Shown: positions 44,563 to 52,808, numbered from the stretch's first letter. The stretch is 64,000 nucleotides of DNA from CAWIJK01 sp963836375 (GCA_963836375.1 CAWIJK010000004.1:186001-250000), one strand, 5' to 3'. Notes: a model not told the origin generated them from the letters alone. Made by a program: numbers and translations.

Positions 44563-45884
44563 ATTTCGAAGATGACCTCCGCCGGCGGCTGCACGGTCGG
44601 GTCGAGTCGGTCGACGCCGCTCCCGACCCCGAGGACCTGCTCGAACGGTCGGGACGAGCGGCCCGGCGACGGACCCAGACCTTGGTCCTCCTGGCGGTGG
44701 CCGCAGCCCTGCTCGTCGGGGCGGCCGGCGTCGCCGGGGGCTCCGCCCTCGGCGGAACGGCGTCGAGCAGCTCGGCGACCCCGTCCCCGTCGCCCGGCGG
44801 ACAGTCGGGCCGGGCGTTCTCCGGCCCCGACGCGGCCGTCGCACCGGGCGGTGCGGCCCTCGGAGGCGCCTCGACGACGATCCCGACCCAGCCCCTCACC
44901 CGCCTGTTCACCCGCACCACCGCGGGTGGCGTGACTATCCGGGCCTACTCCTCGGCCGTCCCGGTGCCCAACGGTCCGGTCTCGCCGACCCCGCCGACGC
45001 CGACGACTCCGACGACCGTGTCGCCGGTGCCGCCGGTGACGACACCGACGACCGGGTGTCCCGGTGCGAACTCCTGCTCGCCTGGGACCACGATCTGTGG
45101 GGTCACGGGCAGTGGCACCGCGACCTGCCCGGTCCCGGTGACCTGCCCGCCCAACGCCCTGTGCGCCCAACCCCAGGCCGTCCAACCCAAGAGCGTGCCG
45201 GCCCAGACCTCGACGCCCGGGACGACCCCGACGGCCGGCAGCGGCGCATCGGGGGGACCGGTGGCCACCGTCCCAAGCCCGGCCCCGGCATCGTGCCCCG
45301 AGGAATCGGTCACCGTGGAGCTCTCGACCGATGCCGCCGTCGGGACCGACCAGGTGACCCTTCCGTCCGGCCCGGAGACCCCGGCGACGGCCCTCGTCGT
45401 GGCCGCCACCGGGTCCTTCGGTGTCGCCGAGGGTTCGCCAACGGGCTGGGTCCTGGTCTCGGCCGGTCCCGGGGTCGGCACCGTCAGGGTGACCCAGGGC
45501 GACGGGTCCGACGAGATGGCCCCGGTGGACGGGCTGGCGGTGGTCGCCCTGGCGGGCACCGGTGACCTGGGCGGCGCCACGGTCGACGGTCTGGACGCCT
45601 CGGGCAATGTCGTCTCGTCGGTGAGCGTTCCCTCCGCCGGCACCGCCGGTCCGCTGGCCTGCCCCTCGACGTCTACGACGGTGCCGCCCCTCTCGACCAC
45701 CACGGTGCCGCCGACCACCGTTCCACCGACGTCGACGACGACGGTGCCCGGGGGGCCGACGACGACGGTGCCTACGACCGGGACCGTCCCGACCACGTCG
45801 CAGCGGGTGGTCGCGCCCGGACCGGCGATCGAGCCCCCGGCCACCTCGGGCGCGGCGCCGTCGAGCGCTCGGCGCTCGAACTGA
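44559..45884 (+). CDS. Membrane-anchored anti-sigma-like protein with Thr/Pro-rich extracellular region
   Basis: 441 residues. Cytoplasmic N-terminus NFEDDLRRRLHGRVESVDAAPDPEDLLERSGR, a single membrane helix at about 43-63 (LVLLAVAAALLVGAAGVAGG), then a long Ser/Thr/Pro-rich exterior with several cysteines (CPGANSC, GTATCPVPVTCPPNALC) and a beta-rich section. The 4-base overlap with the sigma gene and the topology suggest it restrains the sigma factor until an external signal. No canonical zinc anti-sigma motif was seen, so this is inference. Confidence 0.65.
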   Translation: MNFEDDLRRRLHGRVESVDAAPDPEDLLERSGRAARRRTQTLVLLAVAAALLVGAAGVAGGSALGGTASSSSATPSPSPGGQSGRAFSGPDAAVAPGGAALGGASTTIPTQPLTRLFTRTTAGGVTIRAYSSAVPVPNGPVSPTPPTPTTPTTVSPVPPVTTPTTGCPGANSCSPGTTICGVTGSGTATCPVPVTCPPNALCAQPQAVQPKSVPAQTSTPGTTPTAGSGASGGPVATVPSPAPASCPEESVTVELSTDAAVGTDQVTLPSGPETPATALVVAATGSFGVAEGSPTGWVLVSAGPGVGTVRVTQGDGSDEMAPVDGLAVVALAGTGDLGGATVDGLDASGNVVSSVSVPSAGTAGPLACPSTSTTVPPLSTTTVPPTTVPPTSTTTVPGGPTTTVPTTGTVPTTSQRVVAPGPAIEPPATSGAAPSSARRSN

Positions 45885-45942
45885 GCACTCCGAGCGCCGA
45901 GCAGCCGGCCGAAACTCCGGTCCCCGGTACTCGGGTCTCGGC

Positions 45943-46563
45943 TCAGTCCGGTCCGGTGGGCGCCGACCGGGGCCCGCGGGAACGGACCTCGTCCACCTGT
46001 TCGAAGGCCGCCCGGAGCTCGGCGATCCAGGCTTCTTCGTTCGAGCCCACCAGCCGCACGCACCAGGCGAGTGCCTCGCTCCTGCTCCGGGCCACCCCCG
46101 CGTCGATGAGTGTGTCGAGCACCTGGCGTTCTGCGAGTCGGAGTCTCGTCATGACCGGGACGCTGAGCGTGGTGAACAGATAGGTGGTGGCCCCACAGGT
46201 CGCGCCCCACGCCACGTGGCGGCCGAACGCGCCCTGGGCCTCATCGGCGATGCGCATCCGGTGCTCACGGGTCTCCTCGCGGAACCCGCTGATACGGGCC
46301 GCGTCGGCGGTCCGCTGCTCGTCCTCGCCGGCGCCCTTGCCGAGCTCGACGGGGGGCAGGGTCCCCACGATCAGGACCTCGTCGTCGTCCACGGTGACCT
46401 CGGGGGCCGCCGTGAACCACGCCTCGGGGAGCCGACCGGTCACCCAGGCCCGGATCCTCTGGCGCTGCTCGGCCGTGGTGCGCTCCTCGCCCGCCGGGCG
46501 ATGGCGGCCGCGGCCACGCCGGCCCCTGGGTGACCCTTCCTGGATTCGTTCGTCATATTTCAT
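45943..46563 (-). CDS. Actinobacterial conserved protein with RHH-like C-terminal segment
   Basis: 206 residues from the ATG at 46563 (MKYDERIQEGSPRGRRGRGR). The middle has WVTGRLPEAWFTAAPEVTVDDDEVLIVGTL, and the C-terminal MTRLRLAERQVLDTLIDAGVARSRSEALAWCVRLVG resembles a ribbon-helix-helix DNA-binding unit. Similar proteins are common in Actinobacteria without a defined role. It may bind the direct repeats just upstream of its own start. Confidence 0.7.
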   Translation of the reverse strand: MKYDERIQEGSPRGRRGRGRHRPAGEERTTAEQRQRIRAWVTGRLPEAWFTAAPEVTVDDDEVLIVGTLPPVELGKGAGEDEQRTADAARISGFREETREHRMRIADEAQGAFGRHVAWGATCGATTYLFTTLSVPVMTRLRLAERQVLDTLIDAGVARSRSEALAWCVRLVGSNEEAWIAELRAAFEQVDEVRSRGPRSAPTGPD

Positions 46564-46582
46564 ACTTACAAGATTACAACAC
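46564..46582 (-). promoter_or_regulatory. AT-rich element with direct repeats upstream of the RHH-like gene
   Basis: TTACAAG (46566-46572) and TTACAAC (46574-46580) repeat with an 8-base period directly ahead of the start codon, inside one of the few AT-rich spots of the region. RHH repressors bind short direct repeats, so autoregulation is possible. Confidence 0.4.
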
Positions 46583-46796
46583 CTTCCCGTCGGCGGCAAC
46601 CGGGTCCGACCGGATCCCGCCGGCCGCGGGGACCCCGGCGTCGGGGATGAGGCGGACCCCCGGCCTCCCCGGCCGGGGCGGGGGCCCGCACCAGGCTCTC
46701 GAGCGGGTGAGCCACGGGCGCCCCGGGCCCAACCAACCGAGGTCGGCGGAGCCGACGCTTACCTGTCCGGCACCGGGCCCGAGATGTGCGGCCCGG

Positions 46797-47270
46797 TCAC
46801 AGGACCCGCTTGTAGCCCTCATGGGTTGCGGCGAAGCCGTGGCGTTCGTAGAAGCGGTGGGCCGCCGACCGCTCCTTGTTGCTGGTGAGCTGCACCCGGT
46901 AGCAACCGGCACTTGAAGCCCGGCTGACTGCGGCCTCCAACAGGACGCCACCGATGCCCCGGCCCCGCCAGGACGGATGAACGTGGACGGATTCGATCTC
47001 GGCGCAACGGCCGCCCGCCGCCTCGAGGTGGCGGAACATGACCAGCTGGCACATGCCCACCACCGAACCCTCGACCTCGGCCACCAAGACGTCGCACCCC
47101 GGCGCCGAACGGACCTCGGCCAGGGCGTCCCCGTAGGCCTCGGGATTGCCCGGCTCCTCCTTGTCGGCCACCAGGGCACCTTGGACCAGAAGATCGACCA
47201 GCGTCGGGACGTCGGCCTCCCGGGCGCTCCTCACGACGAGTCCTTCGGGGCCCGGAGCGGCCGATGTCAC
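46797..47270 (-). CDS. GNAT-family N-acetyltransferase
   Basis: 157 residues. Acetyl-CoA-binding motif A is present as ESVHVHPSWRGRGIGGVLLEAAVSRA, followed by YRVQLTSNKERSAAHRFYERHGF. GNAT enzymes acetylate small-molecule or protein amines; the substrate cannot be read. It lies at the high-GC edge before the accessory segment. About 230 bases between it and the RHH-like gene hold nothing I recognise. Confidence 0.9.
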   Translation of the reverse strand: MTSAAPGPEGLVVRSAREADVPTLVDLLVQGALVADKEEPGNPEAYGDALAEVRSAPGCDVLVAEVEGSVVGMCQLVMFRHLEAAGGRCAEIESVHVHPSWRGRGIGGVLLEAAVSRASSAGCYRVQLTSNKERSAAHRFYERHGFAATHEGYKRVL

Positions 47271-47540
47271 CGCTCAAGTATGGCGCCGGGCGGCCTGGAC
47301 ACCGGCGACGAGCGCCGGGGCTGCCGTGCGCGGAGGTCGACCCCCCATGGGCGGGTCGACCATCCTTGGGCCCGCCTGAGCGACCGACGCCCTCGGCCTG
47401 GCCTGCATCTGGGCCGCCGACCCCGGGGCCGGCACCCGCGGCCGGGGCCCGCGGCCACAGTGCCGTTGTGGCTCGGCCACCACCGCCTGTAAGCGGGTGG
47501 CACCGTAGCGACATCCAACCCGATATGGCCGGGGTCAGCG

Positions 47541-47666
47541 TCAGGCGGCTTCGCCGACACAGAGGGACTCGACGCCTCTCTCGTGCTCGTCACCCAGCGC
47601 GACGACCGACTGGTCGGCGTCGGACAGCTCCGGCTCGGACTCGAAGTCGTTCAGCACACGCTCCAT
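47541..47666 (-). CDS. 41-residue acidic peptide of unknown function, possible RiPP-type precursor
   Basis: ATG at 47666 with AAGGGAG seven bases upstream. It encodes MERVLNDFESEPELSDADQS and ends GVESLCVGEAA. The peptide is strongly acidic (at least 13 Asp/Glu) with one Cys near the C-terminus. GC-rich third positions and the good ribosome site argue for a real gene. The acidic leader-like start and short Ser/Cys-containing tail recall ribosomally made, modified peptides, but no maturation enzyme is nearby. A regulator peptide is equally possible. Confidence 0.45.
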   Translation of the reverse strand: MERVLNDFESEPELSDADQSVVALGDEHERGVESLCVGEAA

Positions 47667-47679
47667 TGGTCTTCTCCCT

Positions 47680-47703
47680 TCTCTCGTTCGGTCTCTCGTT
47701 CGG
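47680..47703. repeat. 12-bp tandem repeat upstream of the small peptide gene
   Basis: TCTCTCGTTCGG occurs twice without spacing (47680-47691, 47692-47703), immediately ahead of the ribosome site of the peptide gene on the minus strand. It could be an operator or a replication slip. Confidence 0.7.
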
Positions 47704-48524
47704 CTGCGGCGGTCGGGGCCCAGAATGCGGCGGCGTCGCCGGTCAGGCGGTTGCGGGAATGGGTCCCTCTGGCCCGCCGCACGCCGGCCAGCCCCGCGTC
47801 GGGCCGCGCGCCAACCAGTTGCCATTTCTGGCGATTTCTTCGATTCATTCGGGCACCATTTGCTCCGAGCACCCCAGCCCGAGCCCTGGCATAGACCCCT
47901 ACCGAACGCCAACCAGGGGGTCTCGACGTGGGGCGGGGCACCGAAGCCAGCCGTCGGGCGAACCAATCAGCCGTGCAGTCCGGTGGGGCCACGATGGTGC
48001 GGACGGCCCGGAACGACAAGAGCCGCTCCCCTTTGGGAGCGGCTCTTCGAAGGTCTCCGGACCAATAAAAGTCCTGTTCATCCCTCCGAAGGCGCCCCCG
48101 ATTCAAGCGAGGCGGCGGCTGCCGCTGCGATGGTCAGCATCGGCTTCCCCGTCCTGGCGTCTACCGCGCAACCGCGCCTAAAGGCGGTGCACTGGGCACC
48201 GTCGATGCACCAGGAATCCTGGTGGGCAGACATGGGAACGCGTCGCATGAAGAGTCACTCTACACGAACGGACCGACCAATGGAACCGCCAGCTCTCCGT
48301 TCTTTCCCTTCTATGGGAAGCGGTCACCCTGCTTTCCCCGCGGCATTCGCCGGCCAGACTGGTCAGCGGGTGGCCATGAATCCGCAAGTACGGTCTGCCC
48401 ACCCCGGCCTGCCTCGAAATGGAGATCGTGGGACTCGACGGCTCACCGTTGCGGCGCCTGGTTCTCGATCCCGCCAAGGATTGCCAACGGATCCCATGGG
48501 CACAAGGATGCTGCTCTACGATGC
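47704..48524. other. Lower-GC stretch without recognisable gene
   Basis: About 820 bases between the peptide gene and the insertion sequence. The open frames are short, Arg/Ser/Pro-rich, lack ribosome sites and match no family I know. Only a strong hairpin at 48018-48047 stands out. It may be decayed accessory DNA. Confidence 0.5.
48018..48047. terminator. Strong isolated hairpin
   Basis: AAGAGCCGCTCCC and GGGAGCGGCTCTT form a perfect 13-bp stem around the loop CTTT. No T-run follows and no gene ends close by, so it may be an orphan terminator, a small-RNA end or a repeat unit. Confidence 0.4.
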
Positions 48525-48532
48525 CTCAAAGT

Positions 48533-48556
48533 GGACCATCGGAATCTGGTGGGGTC
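48533..48556. repeat. Terminal inverted repeat, left end of the ISL3 element
   Basis: 24 bp starting GGACCATCGG and ending TGGTGGGGTC. It pairs with the right-end repeat with three mismatches and is preceded by the target duplication CTCAAAGT. Confidence 0.9.
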
Positions 48557-48563
48557 TGCCTGC

Positions 48564-49877
48564 TCACCGGACGACGATCGATCCCAGCACCCGCCAGTTT
48601 GGTTTGCCGGCGTAGAGCAGGGCCCGGATCCGGTAATTCTCGAAGTTGCGGAACCCGAAGCCGATCCGCTTGATCCGCTTGATCAGGTTGTTGAGTGCCT
48701 CGGTCGGCCCGTTGCTCACCCGGGCCAGGTGGAAGTTGACGATCTTGTCGAACCAGGTCTTGATCGTGCGACCGAGACGGCGGATCTCGGGGGGCATGGC
48801 CTTTTTGGTGCAGTGCCCTTGGAGGTCGAGCAGCATCGCCTCGGCCTCGTCGGGGTCAGTGCAGCGATAGAAGTCACGGAGCCGCTCCTTGACCCGGTAG
48901 GCGATGGCCACTTCGGCTCCGGGATCACCCAGGGAGAGGAGTGAGGCGAGACGCTCGGCAGCTTCGTCGCTGAGCCTCTCTTCACCTCTGAGCAACAGCC
49001 GGCGGGCCCGATAGAGCGGGTCGTCACGCCGGCCCCGATGACCAAGTTGTTCGATCTGGACCCGTCGGCGGATGGCGTCGAGGGAGCGGTTGGCGAGCGA
49101 GATCACATGGAAGGGGTCGACCACCTGGGCGGCGCCGGGCAACACCACGCTGTAGACGGCAGCATAGGTGGCCGACATGTCGAGGGCACCGAAGTCGATC
49201 CGCTCCTTCCACCAGCGGGGCTGTTTGTCCAGCCAGGCGGCCACGTCGACGTAGTTGCGGCTGGGCAGGATGTCGAGAATCTGGTGGTGCTCGACGTCGG
49301 CCACGGTCGTGGCGTAGTCGGTGCGGTTGCCCGCCAGTCGCACGAAGGAGGTCTCGTCGAGGCCGATAGCCGAGGTGCGATTGAGACGCTTGCGATCGGC
49401 CTTGAGGAGCGCCTGGCCATAGGTGGTCACGGCGTCGTTGACGGTGTGCCAATCGCAGGCGAGCTCGGCCGCCACCTCCTTGACCGTGCGCCCGTCACCG
49501 ATCTGACGGGTGGCCCACTTGGCCGCCCGCGTCGTCAGCAGGCAGTTCTTGGCCGCAATGCGGTGGTCAGTCAGGACCCACGAGCCCTTGAGGCAGGCCT
49601 GGTTCACACAACGCATCCGGTGCTTCTTCCAGCACAGGCGCATCGGCGAGCCATAGACCGGCAGGTCGATGTAACGCACGGTCGGCCGGTCTTTGGTCCG
49701 GGCCTGTTCCTGGCAGGCCGGACACCGGACCACCCCGACCCTCTGCTCGATCGCCAACTCAACGTCGGGACCCCGTCGCTCAAGGTGCAGGACCTCGACG
49801 TCTTTGAGGCCGACCAGAGCGGCCAGGATCTGGGTAGGGTCAGTGATGACGTAGGTGCTTCTTGTTTTTTGGGTCAC
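48564..49877 (-). CDS. ISL3-family transposase
   Basis: 437 residues. N-terminal zinc-ribbon-like cysteines (VVRCPACQEQ and RCVNQAC), then an HTH region (DGRTVKEVAAELACDWHTVNDAV). The DDE catalytic core has the first Asp in SAIGLDETSF, the second near GALDMSATYAAVY, and the Glu in NGPTEALNNLIKRIKRIGFGFRNFENYRIRAL, typical of DDE_Tnp_ISL3. The gene is full length and undisturbed. Confidence 0.95.
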   Translation of the reverse strand: MTQKTRSTYVITDPTQILAALVGLKDVEVLHLERRGPDVELAIEQRVGVVRCPACQEQARTKDRPTVRYIDLPVYGSPMRLCWKKHRMRCVNQACLKGSWVLTDHRIAAKNCLLTTRAAKWATRQIGDGRTVKEVAAELACDWHTVNDAVTTYGQALLKADRKRLNRTSAIGLDETSFVRLAGNRTDYATTVADVEHHQILDILPSRNYVDVAAWLDKQPRWWKERIDFGALDMSATYAAVYSVVLPGAAQVVDPFHVISLANRSLDAIRRRVQIEQLGHRGRRDDPLYRARRLLLRGEERLSDEAAERLASLLSLGDPGAEVAIAYRVKERLRDFYRCTDPDEAEAMLLDLQGHCTKKAMPPEIRRLGRTIKTWFDKIVNFHLARVSNGPTEALNNLIKRIKRIGFGFRNFENYRIRALLYAGKPNWRVLGSIVVR

Positions 49878-49930
49878 ACCTCAAGCTTGAAGCACCTTCG
49901 TCGCGTCTGAGGTGATCCTGGTCAGGGCGC

Positions 49931-49954
49931 GACCCCACCAGAATCCGATGAGCC
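49931..49954. repeat. Terminal inverted repeat, right end of the ISL3 element
   Basis: 24 bp, GACCCCACCA at its inner side and GATGAGCC at its outer end, followed by the second copy of CTCAAAGT. Confidence 0.9.
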
Positions 49955-49963
49955 CTCAAAGTG

Positions 49964-50036
49964 CGCCCCCGGCAGGACTCGAACCTGCGACGCACGGTTT
50001 AGGAAACCGACGCTCTATCCTCTGAGCTACGGGGGC
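49964..50036 (-). tRNA. tRNA-Arg (CCU)
   Basis: 73 bases on the minus strand: acceptor GCCCCCG/CGGGGGC, D arm AGCUCAGAGGAUAGAGC, anticodon loop UUCCUAA (anticodon CCU), T arm GCAGG-UUCGAGU-CCUGC, discriminator G, no encoded CCA. tRNA-Arg(CCU) genes are frequent integration sites for islands. The ISL3 copy sits directly beyond its 3' end. Confidence 0.95.
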
Positions 50037-50340
50037 TGGCTGGGTCTTTGGGTTGGACCTTGACCCTCTGTCCTAGCATTGTCCTCTACATCAACCCCTT
50101 CTATTCTCCCATGGCGGCCACGTGGATCCGGCGACTGGATGGTCCGCTTGCGTCCATCTGTGGTCGCTGCTGGTGCTCGCGAGAGCGACTCTGAACGTCT
50201 AGCGGACGGGAGTAGCCCACTCCGTCGATCCTCTGATGACGCTCGATCGAGTGCGCGCATCGCAATGCGGCTCTGATCATTCCTTTCGCCTGATTCACGA
50301 GTCTCAATCCCGGTGATCCGGGACGGCATGACGATGCCTC
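50037..50340. other. Intergenic region without recognisable gene
   Basis: 304 bases of lower-GC DNA upstream of tRNA-Arg and downstream of the lipoprotein gene. Short frames only; no promoter, hairpin or repeat that I could support. Confidence 0.5.
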
Positions 50341-51468
50341 TTACCCCGGTCGCGCCACGTAGGTCGCGGTAAGTCGAAAGGGGCCAGTGAACGCCAACGG
50401 GGCAAAGTCCTGGCTCGGCAGCAGGTTGCGGTAGGAAAGTGAATTCTGGAGGGGCTCCGGGCCCGCTTCGATGCAGTTGGCGTACCCCGATACCGGACAG
50501 GTCGGGGCCACGATCACGGTGAACGTGGCGCTTCCGCTTGGAATATGAACCTGCTCGTCTCGGAGACAGTCACCGGTGTGGCGGCCTTTGAGCACGGTGC
50601 ACAATGACCAGTACCGGACTTGGGGATTCTGCGATGCCGGTCGGGCCAGGTCGTTTTCCTTCGGAAATGAATCAGACTGGTAAGTCGGCGCCTCGGCCGA
50701 GACGACCAGGTCCCCACGCGTGGTCGTGTAACGGACGTGCTGGTAGAAATTGTCGGGATTGGAGTACGGGCCTTCCCCGCCGTGGTTGACCGCCATCGCT
50801 GGGGGCGGGTTCACGACCGGGGTGGGCACTGGTGCCGGTGGCGGATAGCTCTTGGTCAAGGCATCCGGCAGTGCACCATTCTGGGCTCGGTAACTGTTCA
50901 TCACCTTTGAAACCGTTTGTGATCCAGAAGCCTGGGCAAGAGTCAGCGTTGAGCCAGAGGAGCTCTCGTAGGAAATGCGGGGTAGGGGAACCCCGCCGGT
51001 GCCAGCGGAGTTCAGGTCGACCGGGACGTAGAGCCGGAAAACGACAACGCCCCCACCGACGCGGGATCCCATGGCGAGACAAGTGGGGCTCACCCCCGAG
51101 CAGCTTGCGGCGATAGTGATGGTGTAGCGGCCGCTTGTCTGCTGCACGCTGTCATCATGGACGTGTTGCCTTGGCGCGTTCGGGGGGAAGGGATAGGCGG
51201 TGAAGGACCAGTAGCGGGCTCCGGGAACCTCTCCGCTGATCACGGTCTTAGCGCCGTTGTCAGTGCCATACCCGTCGAACCAGTACACGCTGTCTGCGTC
51301 CGGAAGAAAGACATTGAGATCGTGGATGCTGTCCTTCACCCAGGCGGACGAGACCGACGCCGTGGTTGAGCTTGTCGATGTCGAACTCGGGGAGGACGAT
51401 CCACAGGCGGCCAAACCAGTCGCGGTCAACATCAAACCCGCAAACAGCCCATTGCGCGCATGCTTCAC
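50341..51468 (-). CDS. Secreted lipoprotein with duplicated DUF1214-like domain
   Basis: 375 residues. Signal peptide ending in the lipobox LAAC (MKHARNGLFAGLMLTATGLAAC), then a Ser/Thr-rich stretch. Two similar halves follow: LPDADSVYWFDGYG...ARYWSFTAYPFPP...DDSVQQTSGRYTITIA and a later VRYWSLCTVLKG...DEQVHIPSGSATFTVIVAP. The ARYWS element recalls DUF1214-type proteins. It should be lipid-anchored outside the membrane; the function is unknown. GC content and third-position bias are below the genome norm, suggesting acquisition. Confidence 0.75.
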   Translation of the reverse strand: MKHARNGLFAGLMLTATGLAACGSSSPSSTSTSSTTASVSSAWVKDSIHDLNVFLPDADSVYWFDGYGTDNGAKTVISGEVPGARYWSFTAYPFPPNAPRQHVHDDSVQQTSGRYTITIAASCSGVSPTCLAMGSRVGGGVVVFRLYVPVDLNSAGTGGVPLPRISYESSSGSTLTLAQASGSQTVSKVMNSYRAQNGALPDALTKSYPPPAPVPTPVVNPPPAMAVNHGGEGPYSNPDNFYQHVRYTTTRGDLVVSAEAPTYQSDSFPKENDLARPASQNPQVRYWSLCTVLKGRHTGDCLRDEQVHIPSGSATFTVIVAPTCPVSGYANCIEAGPEPLQNSLSYRNLLPSQDFAPLAFTGPFRLTATYVARPG

Positions 51469-51763
51469 CTGGCGCGCTCGCTGGCGTTGATCTTCACGAG
51501 AGGCATCGACACCCCGAGAGCTGCTTCAGCGTTCCGGACATGGCCCACAATAAGCGAGGCCGCTTCCTGCCGCGTGCCACCTCGCCACTCGGTTTTCGAT
51601 GAAACCCCATGGAATGGTTCTCGTGAGGGCCCTCGTTATCTGCGATCACAACCGGTGATCGAAGGTGCTGAGATTTGGCTGTCCAAAAGTCGGATCCTCA
51701 TCGTCCATTCTGAGCCCGATCTCCTCCTGGGCCCTGGCGGCCTCCCGGCTGAGGAGCCATAGT
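51469..51763. promoter_or_regulatory. Divergent intergenic region between lipoprotein and cyclase genes
   Basis: 295 bases of lower-GC DNA from which the two genes are read apart. It must contain both promoters, but I could not assign boxes confidently. No gene was recognised. Confidence 0.35.
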
Positions 51764-52519
51764 TTGACAGTGGCAAAACCGGTCGATTGGGAAGCACTGC
51801 TCGTCAAGGGTCACGAACCCCTGAAGGTTGCGCAACGGGTCTTTCGTCGGCTTCCTCATGATCCTCGCTGCAAGCTTTGCCTGAACCCCTTCGGCGGCCT
51901 GGGCGGCAGAATGGTCGGGCTCTTGGGGCACAAGCCCTCCCGCAAGAACCCGAACATCTGCCAGTACTGCTTCGATCGCCTGCCGACTGGAGGCATCGAG
52001 ATCGACATCGGGGTTGTGTTTGCCGACATCCGCGCTTCGACAGCTCTGGGTGAGCAGTCAGACGCCACTACATTCGCCGAACGTCTGAACGACTTCTATG
52101 CCACTGCAACGAAGGTGCTGATTCACAATGAAGGCATTGTGGACAAGCTGATCGGCGACGAGGTGATGGGTCTGTTCATCCAGGGCATCGCTGGCCCCGA
52201 GTATCGACGCAAGGCAGCGATTGCCGCTCTCGAACTCTCCTCGCAGGTCGTCGAACTGCCCGTCGGTGTCGCCGCCAACGCTGGAGTCGCTTTCGTGGGC
52301 AATGTGGGATCGGGAAGCGTATTGGACTTCACCGCGCTGGGTGATGCCGTGAACGTTGGTGCTCGCCTTCAGGCCCACGCGTCGCCAGGCGAGGTTGTGC
52401 TTGCAGCTTCGCTTTACCCGCTGATTGCCGCGGAGCACCCAGGGGGCCGCCCCGATCGGGTGGCGATACGTGGGCGGGACCAGCAAGTTGACATTGTGGT
52501 TTTGACCTCGGCCGCGTAA
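51764..52519 (+). CDS. Class III adenylate/guanylate cyclase with N-terminal CxxC region
   Basis: 251 residues from the TTG at 51764, chosen because GAGGAG lies seven bases upstream. Residues about 32-70 hold two Cys-x2-Cys pairs (CKLCLNPF, CQYCFDRL), possibly a metal-binding knuckle. The cyclase domain follows: GVVFADIRASTAL (first metal Asp), IVDKLIGDEVMGLF (second Asp), and FTALGDAVNVGARLQAHASPGE with the transition-state Asn and Arg. It makes a cyclic nucleotide; adenine versus guanine specificity is not readable. Soluble, no membrane segments. Confidence 0.88.
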   Translation: MTVAKPVDWEALLVKGHEPLKVAQRVFRRLPHDPRCKLCLNPFGGLGGRMVGLLGHKPSRKNPNICQYCFDRLPTGGIEIDIGVVFADIRASTALGEQSDATTFAERLNDFYATATKVLIHNEGIVDKLIGDEVMGLFIQGIAGPEYRRKAAIAALELSSQVVELPVGVAANAGVAFVGNVGSGSVLDFTALGDAVNVGARLQAHASPGEVVLAASLYPLIAAEHPGGRPDRVAIRGRDQQVDIVVLTSAA

Positions 52520-52577
52520 TCCACGACCATCGCCTGATCACCCGGTTCGGCCAGTTGCCGAGACCAGTCCTCTCACC

Positions 52578-52655
52578 CACCACATCGAGCGACGCAGGAA
52601 GGAGGGTCGGACCGAGAAGGCGGCGATCCGCTGCTTCAAGCGCTACGTGGCATCG
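52578..52655 (+). pseudogene. Remnant of an IS110-like transposase C-terminus
   Basis: The frame reads HHIERRRKEGRTEKAAIRCF then KRYVA. This closely resembles the conserved C-terminal stretch of IS110/transposase-20 proteins (type RRxxEGKTxKEAIRCLKRYVARE). Nothing before or after it matches, so only about 25 codons survive. Recognition is from memory of the motif. Confidence 0.5.
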
Positions 52656-52808
52656 TGTTCGCACAGCTCCCAAGGTCAGAACTCACTCTTGGACAGTCCA
52701 CAGGAGCATCCTTCCGGGCGACCCCTCAACGCTGTGCTCACCGTGATTCGGGGATACCCTCCGAAGATCCCGATGATTCCACCGACGGCCGAACCGAAGG
52801 GATCCGAG

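Larger units (their letters stand above)
48533..49954 (-). mobile_element. Complete ISL3-family insertion sequence, 1422 bp
   Basis: Bounded by 24-bp imperfect inverted repeats (48533-48556 and 49931-49954, 21 of 24 matching, beginning GGACCATCGG and GGCTCATCGG when read inward). Flanked by an exact 8-bp direct repeat CTCAAAGT (48525-48532 and 49955-49962), the target duplication size known for ISL3. It carries a single intact transposase gene. The right end lies one base from the 3' end of tRNA-Arg. The intact ends and duplication suggest recent, possibly still mobile, insertion. Confidence 0.93.

Noticed and set aside
47651..48106. A 151-codon frame with many Arg and Ser in the gene-poor stretch
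   Set aside because: It overlaps the better-supported peptide gene and the strong hairpin, has no ribosome site and resembles no protein family.
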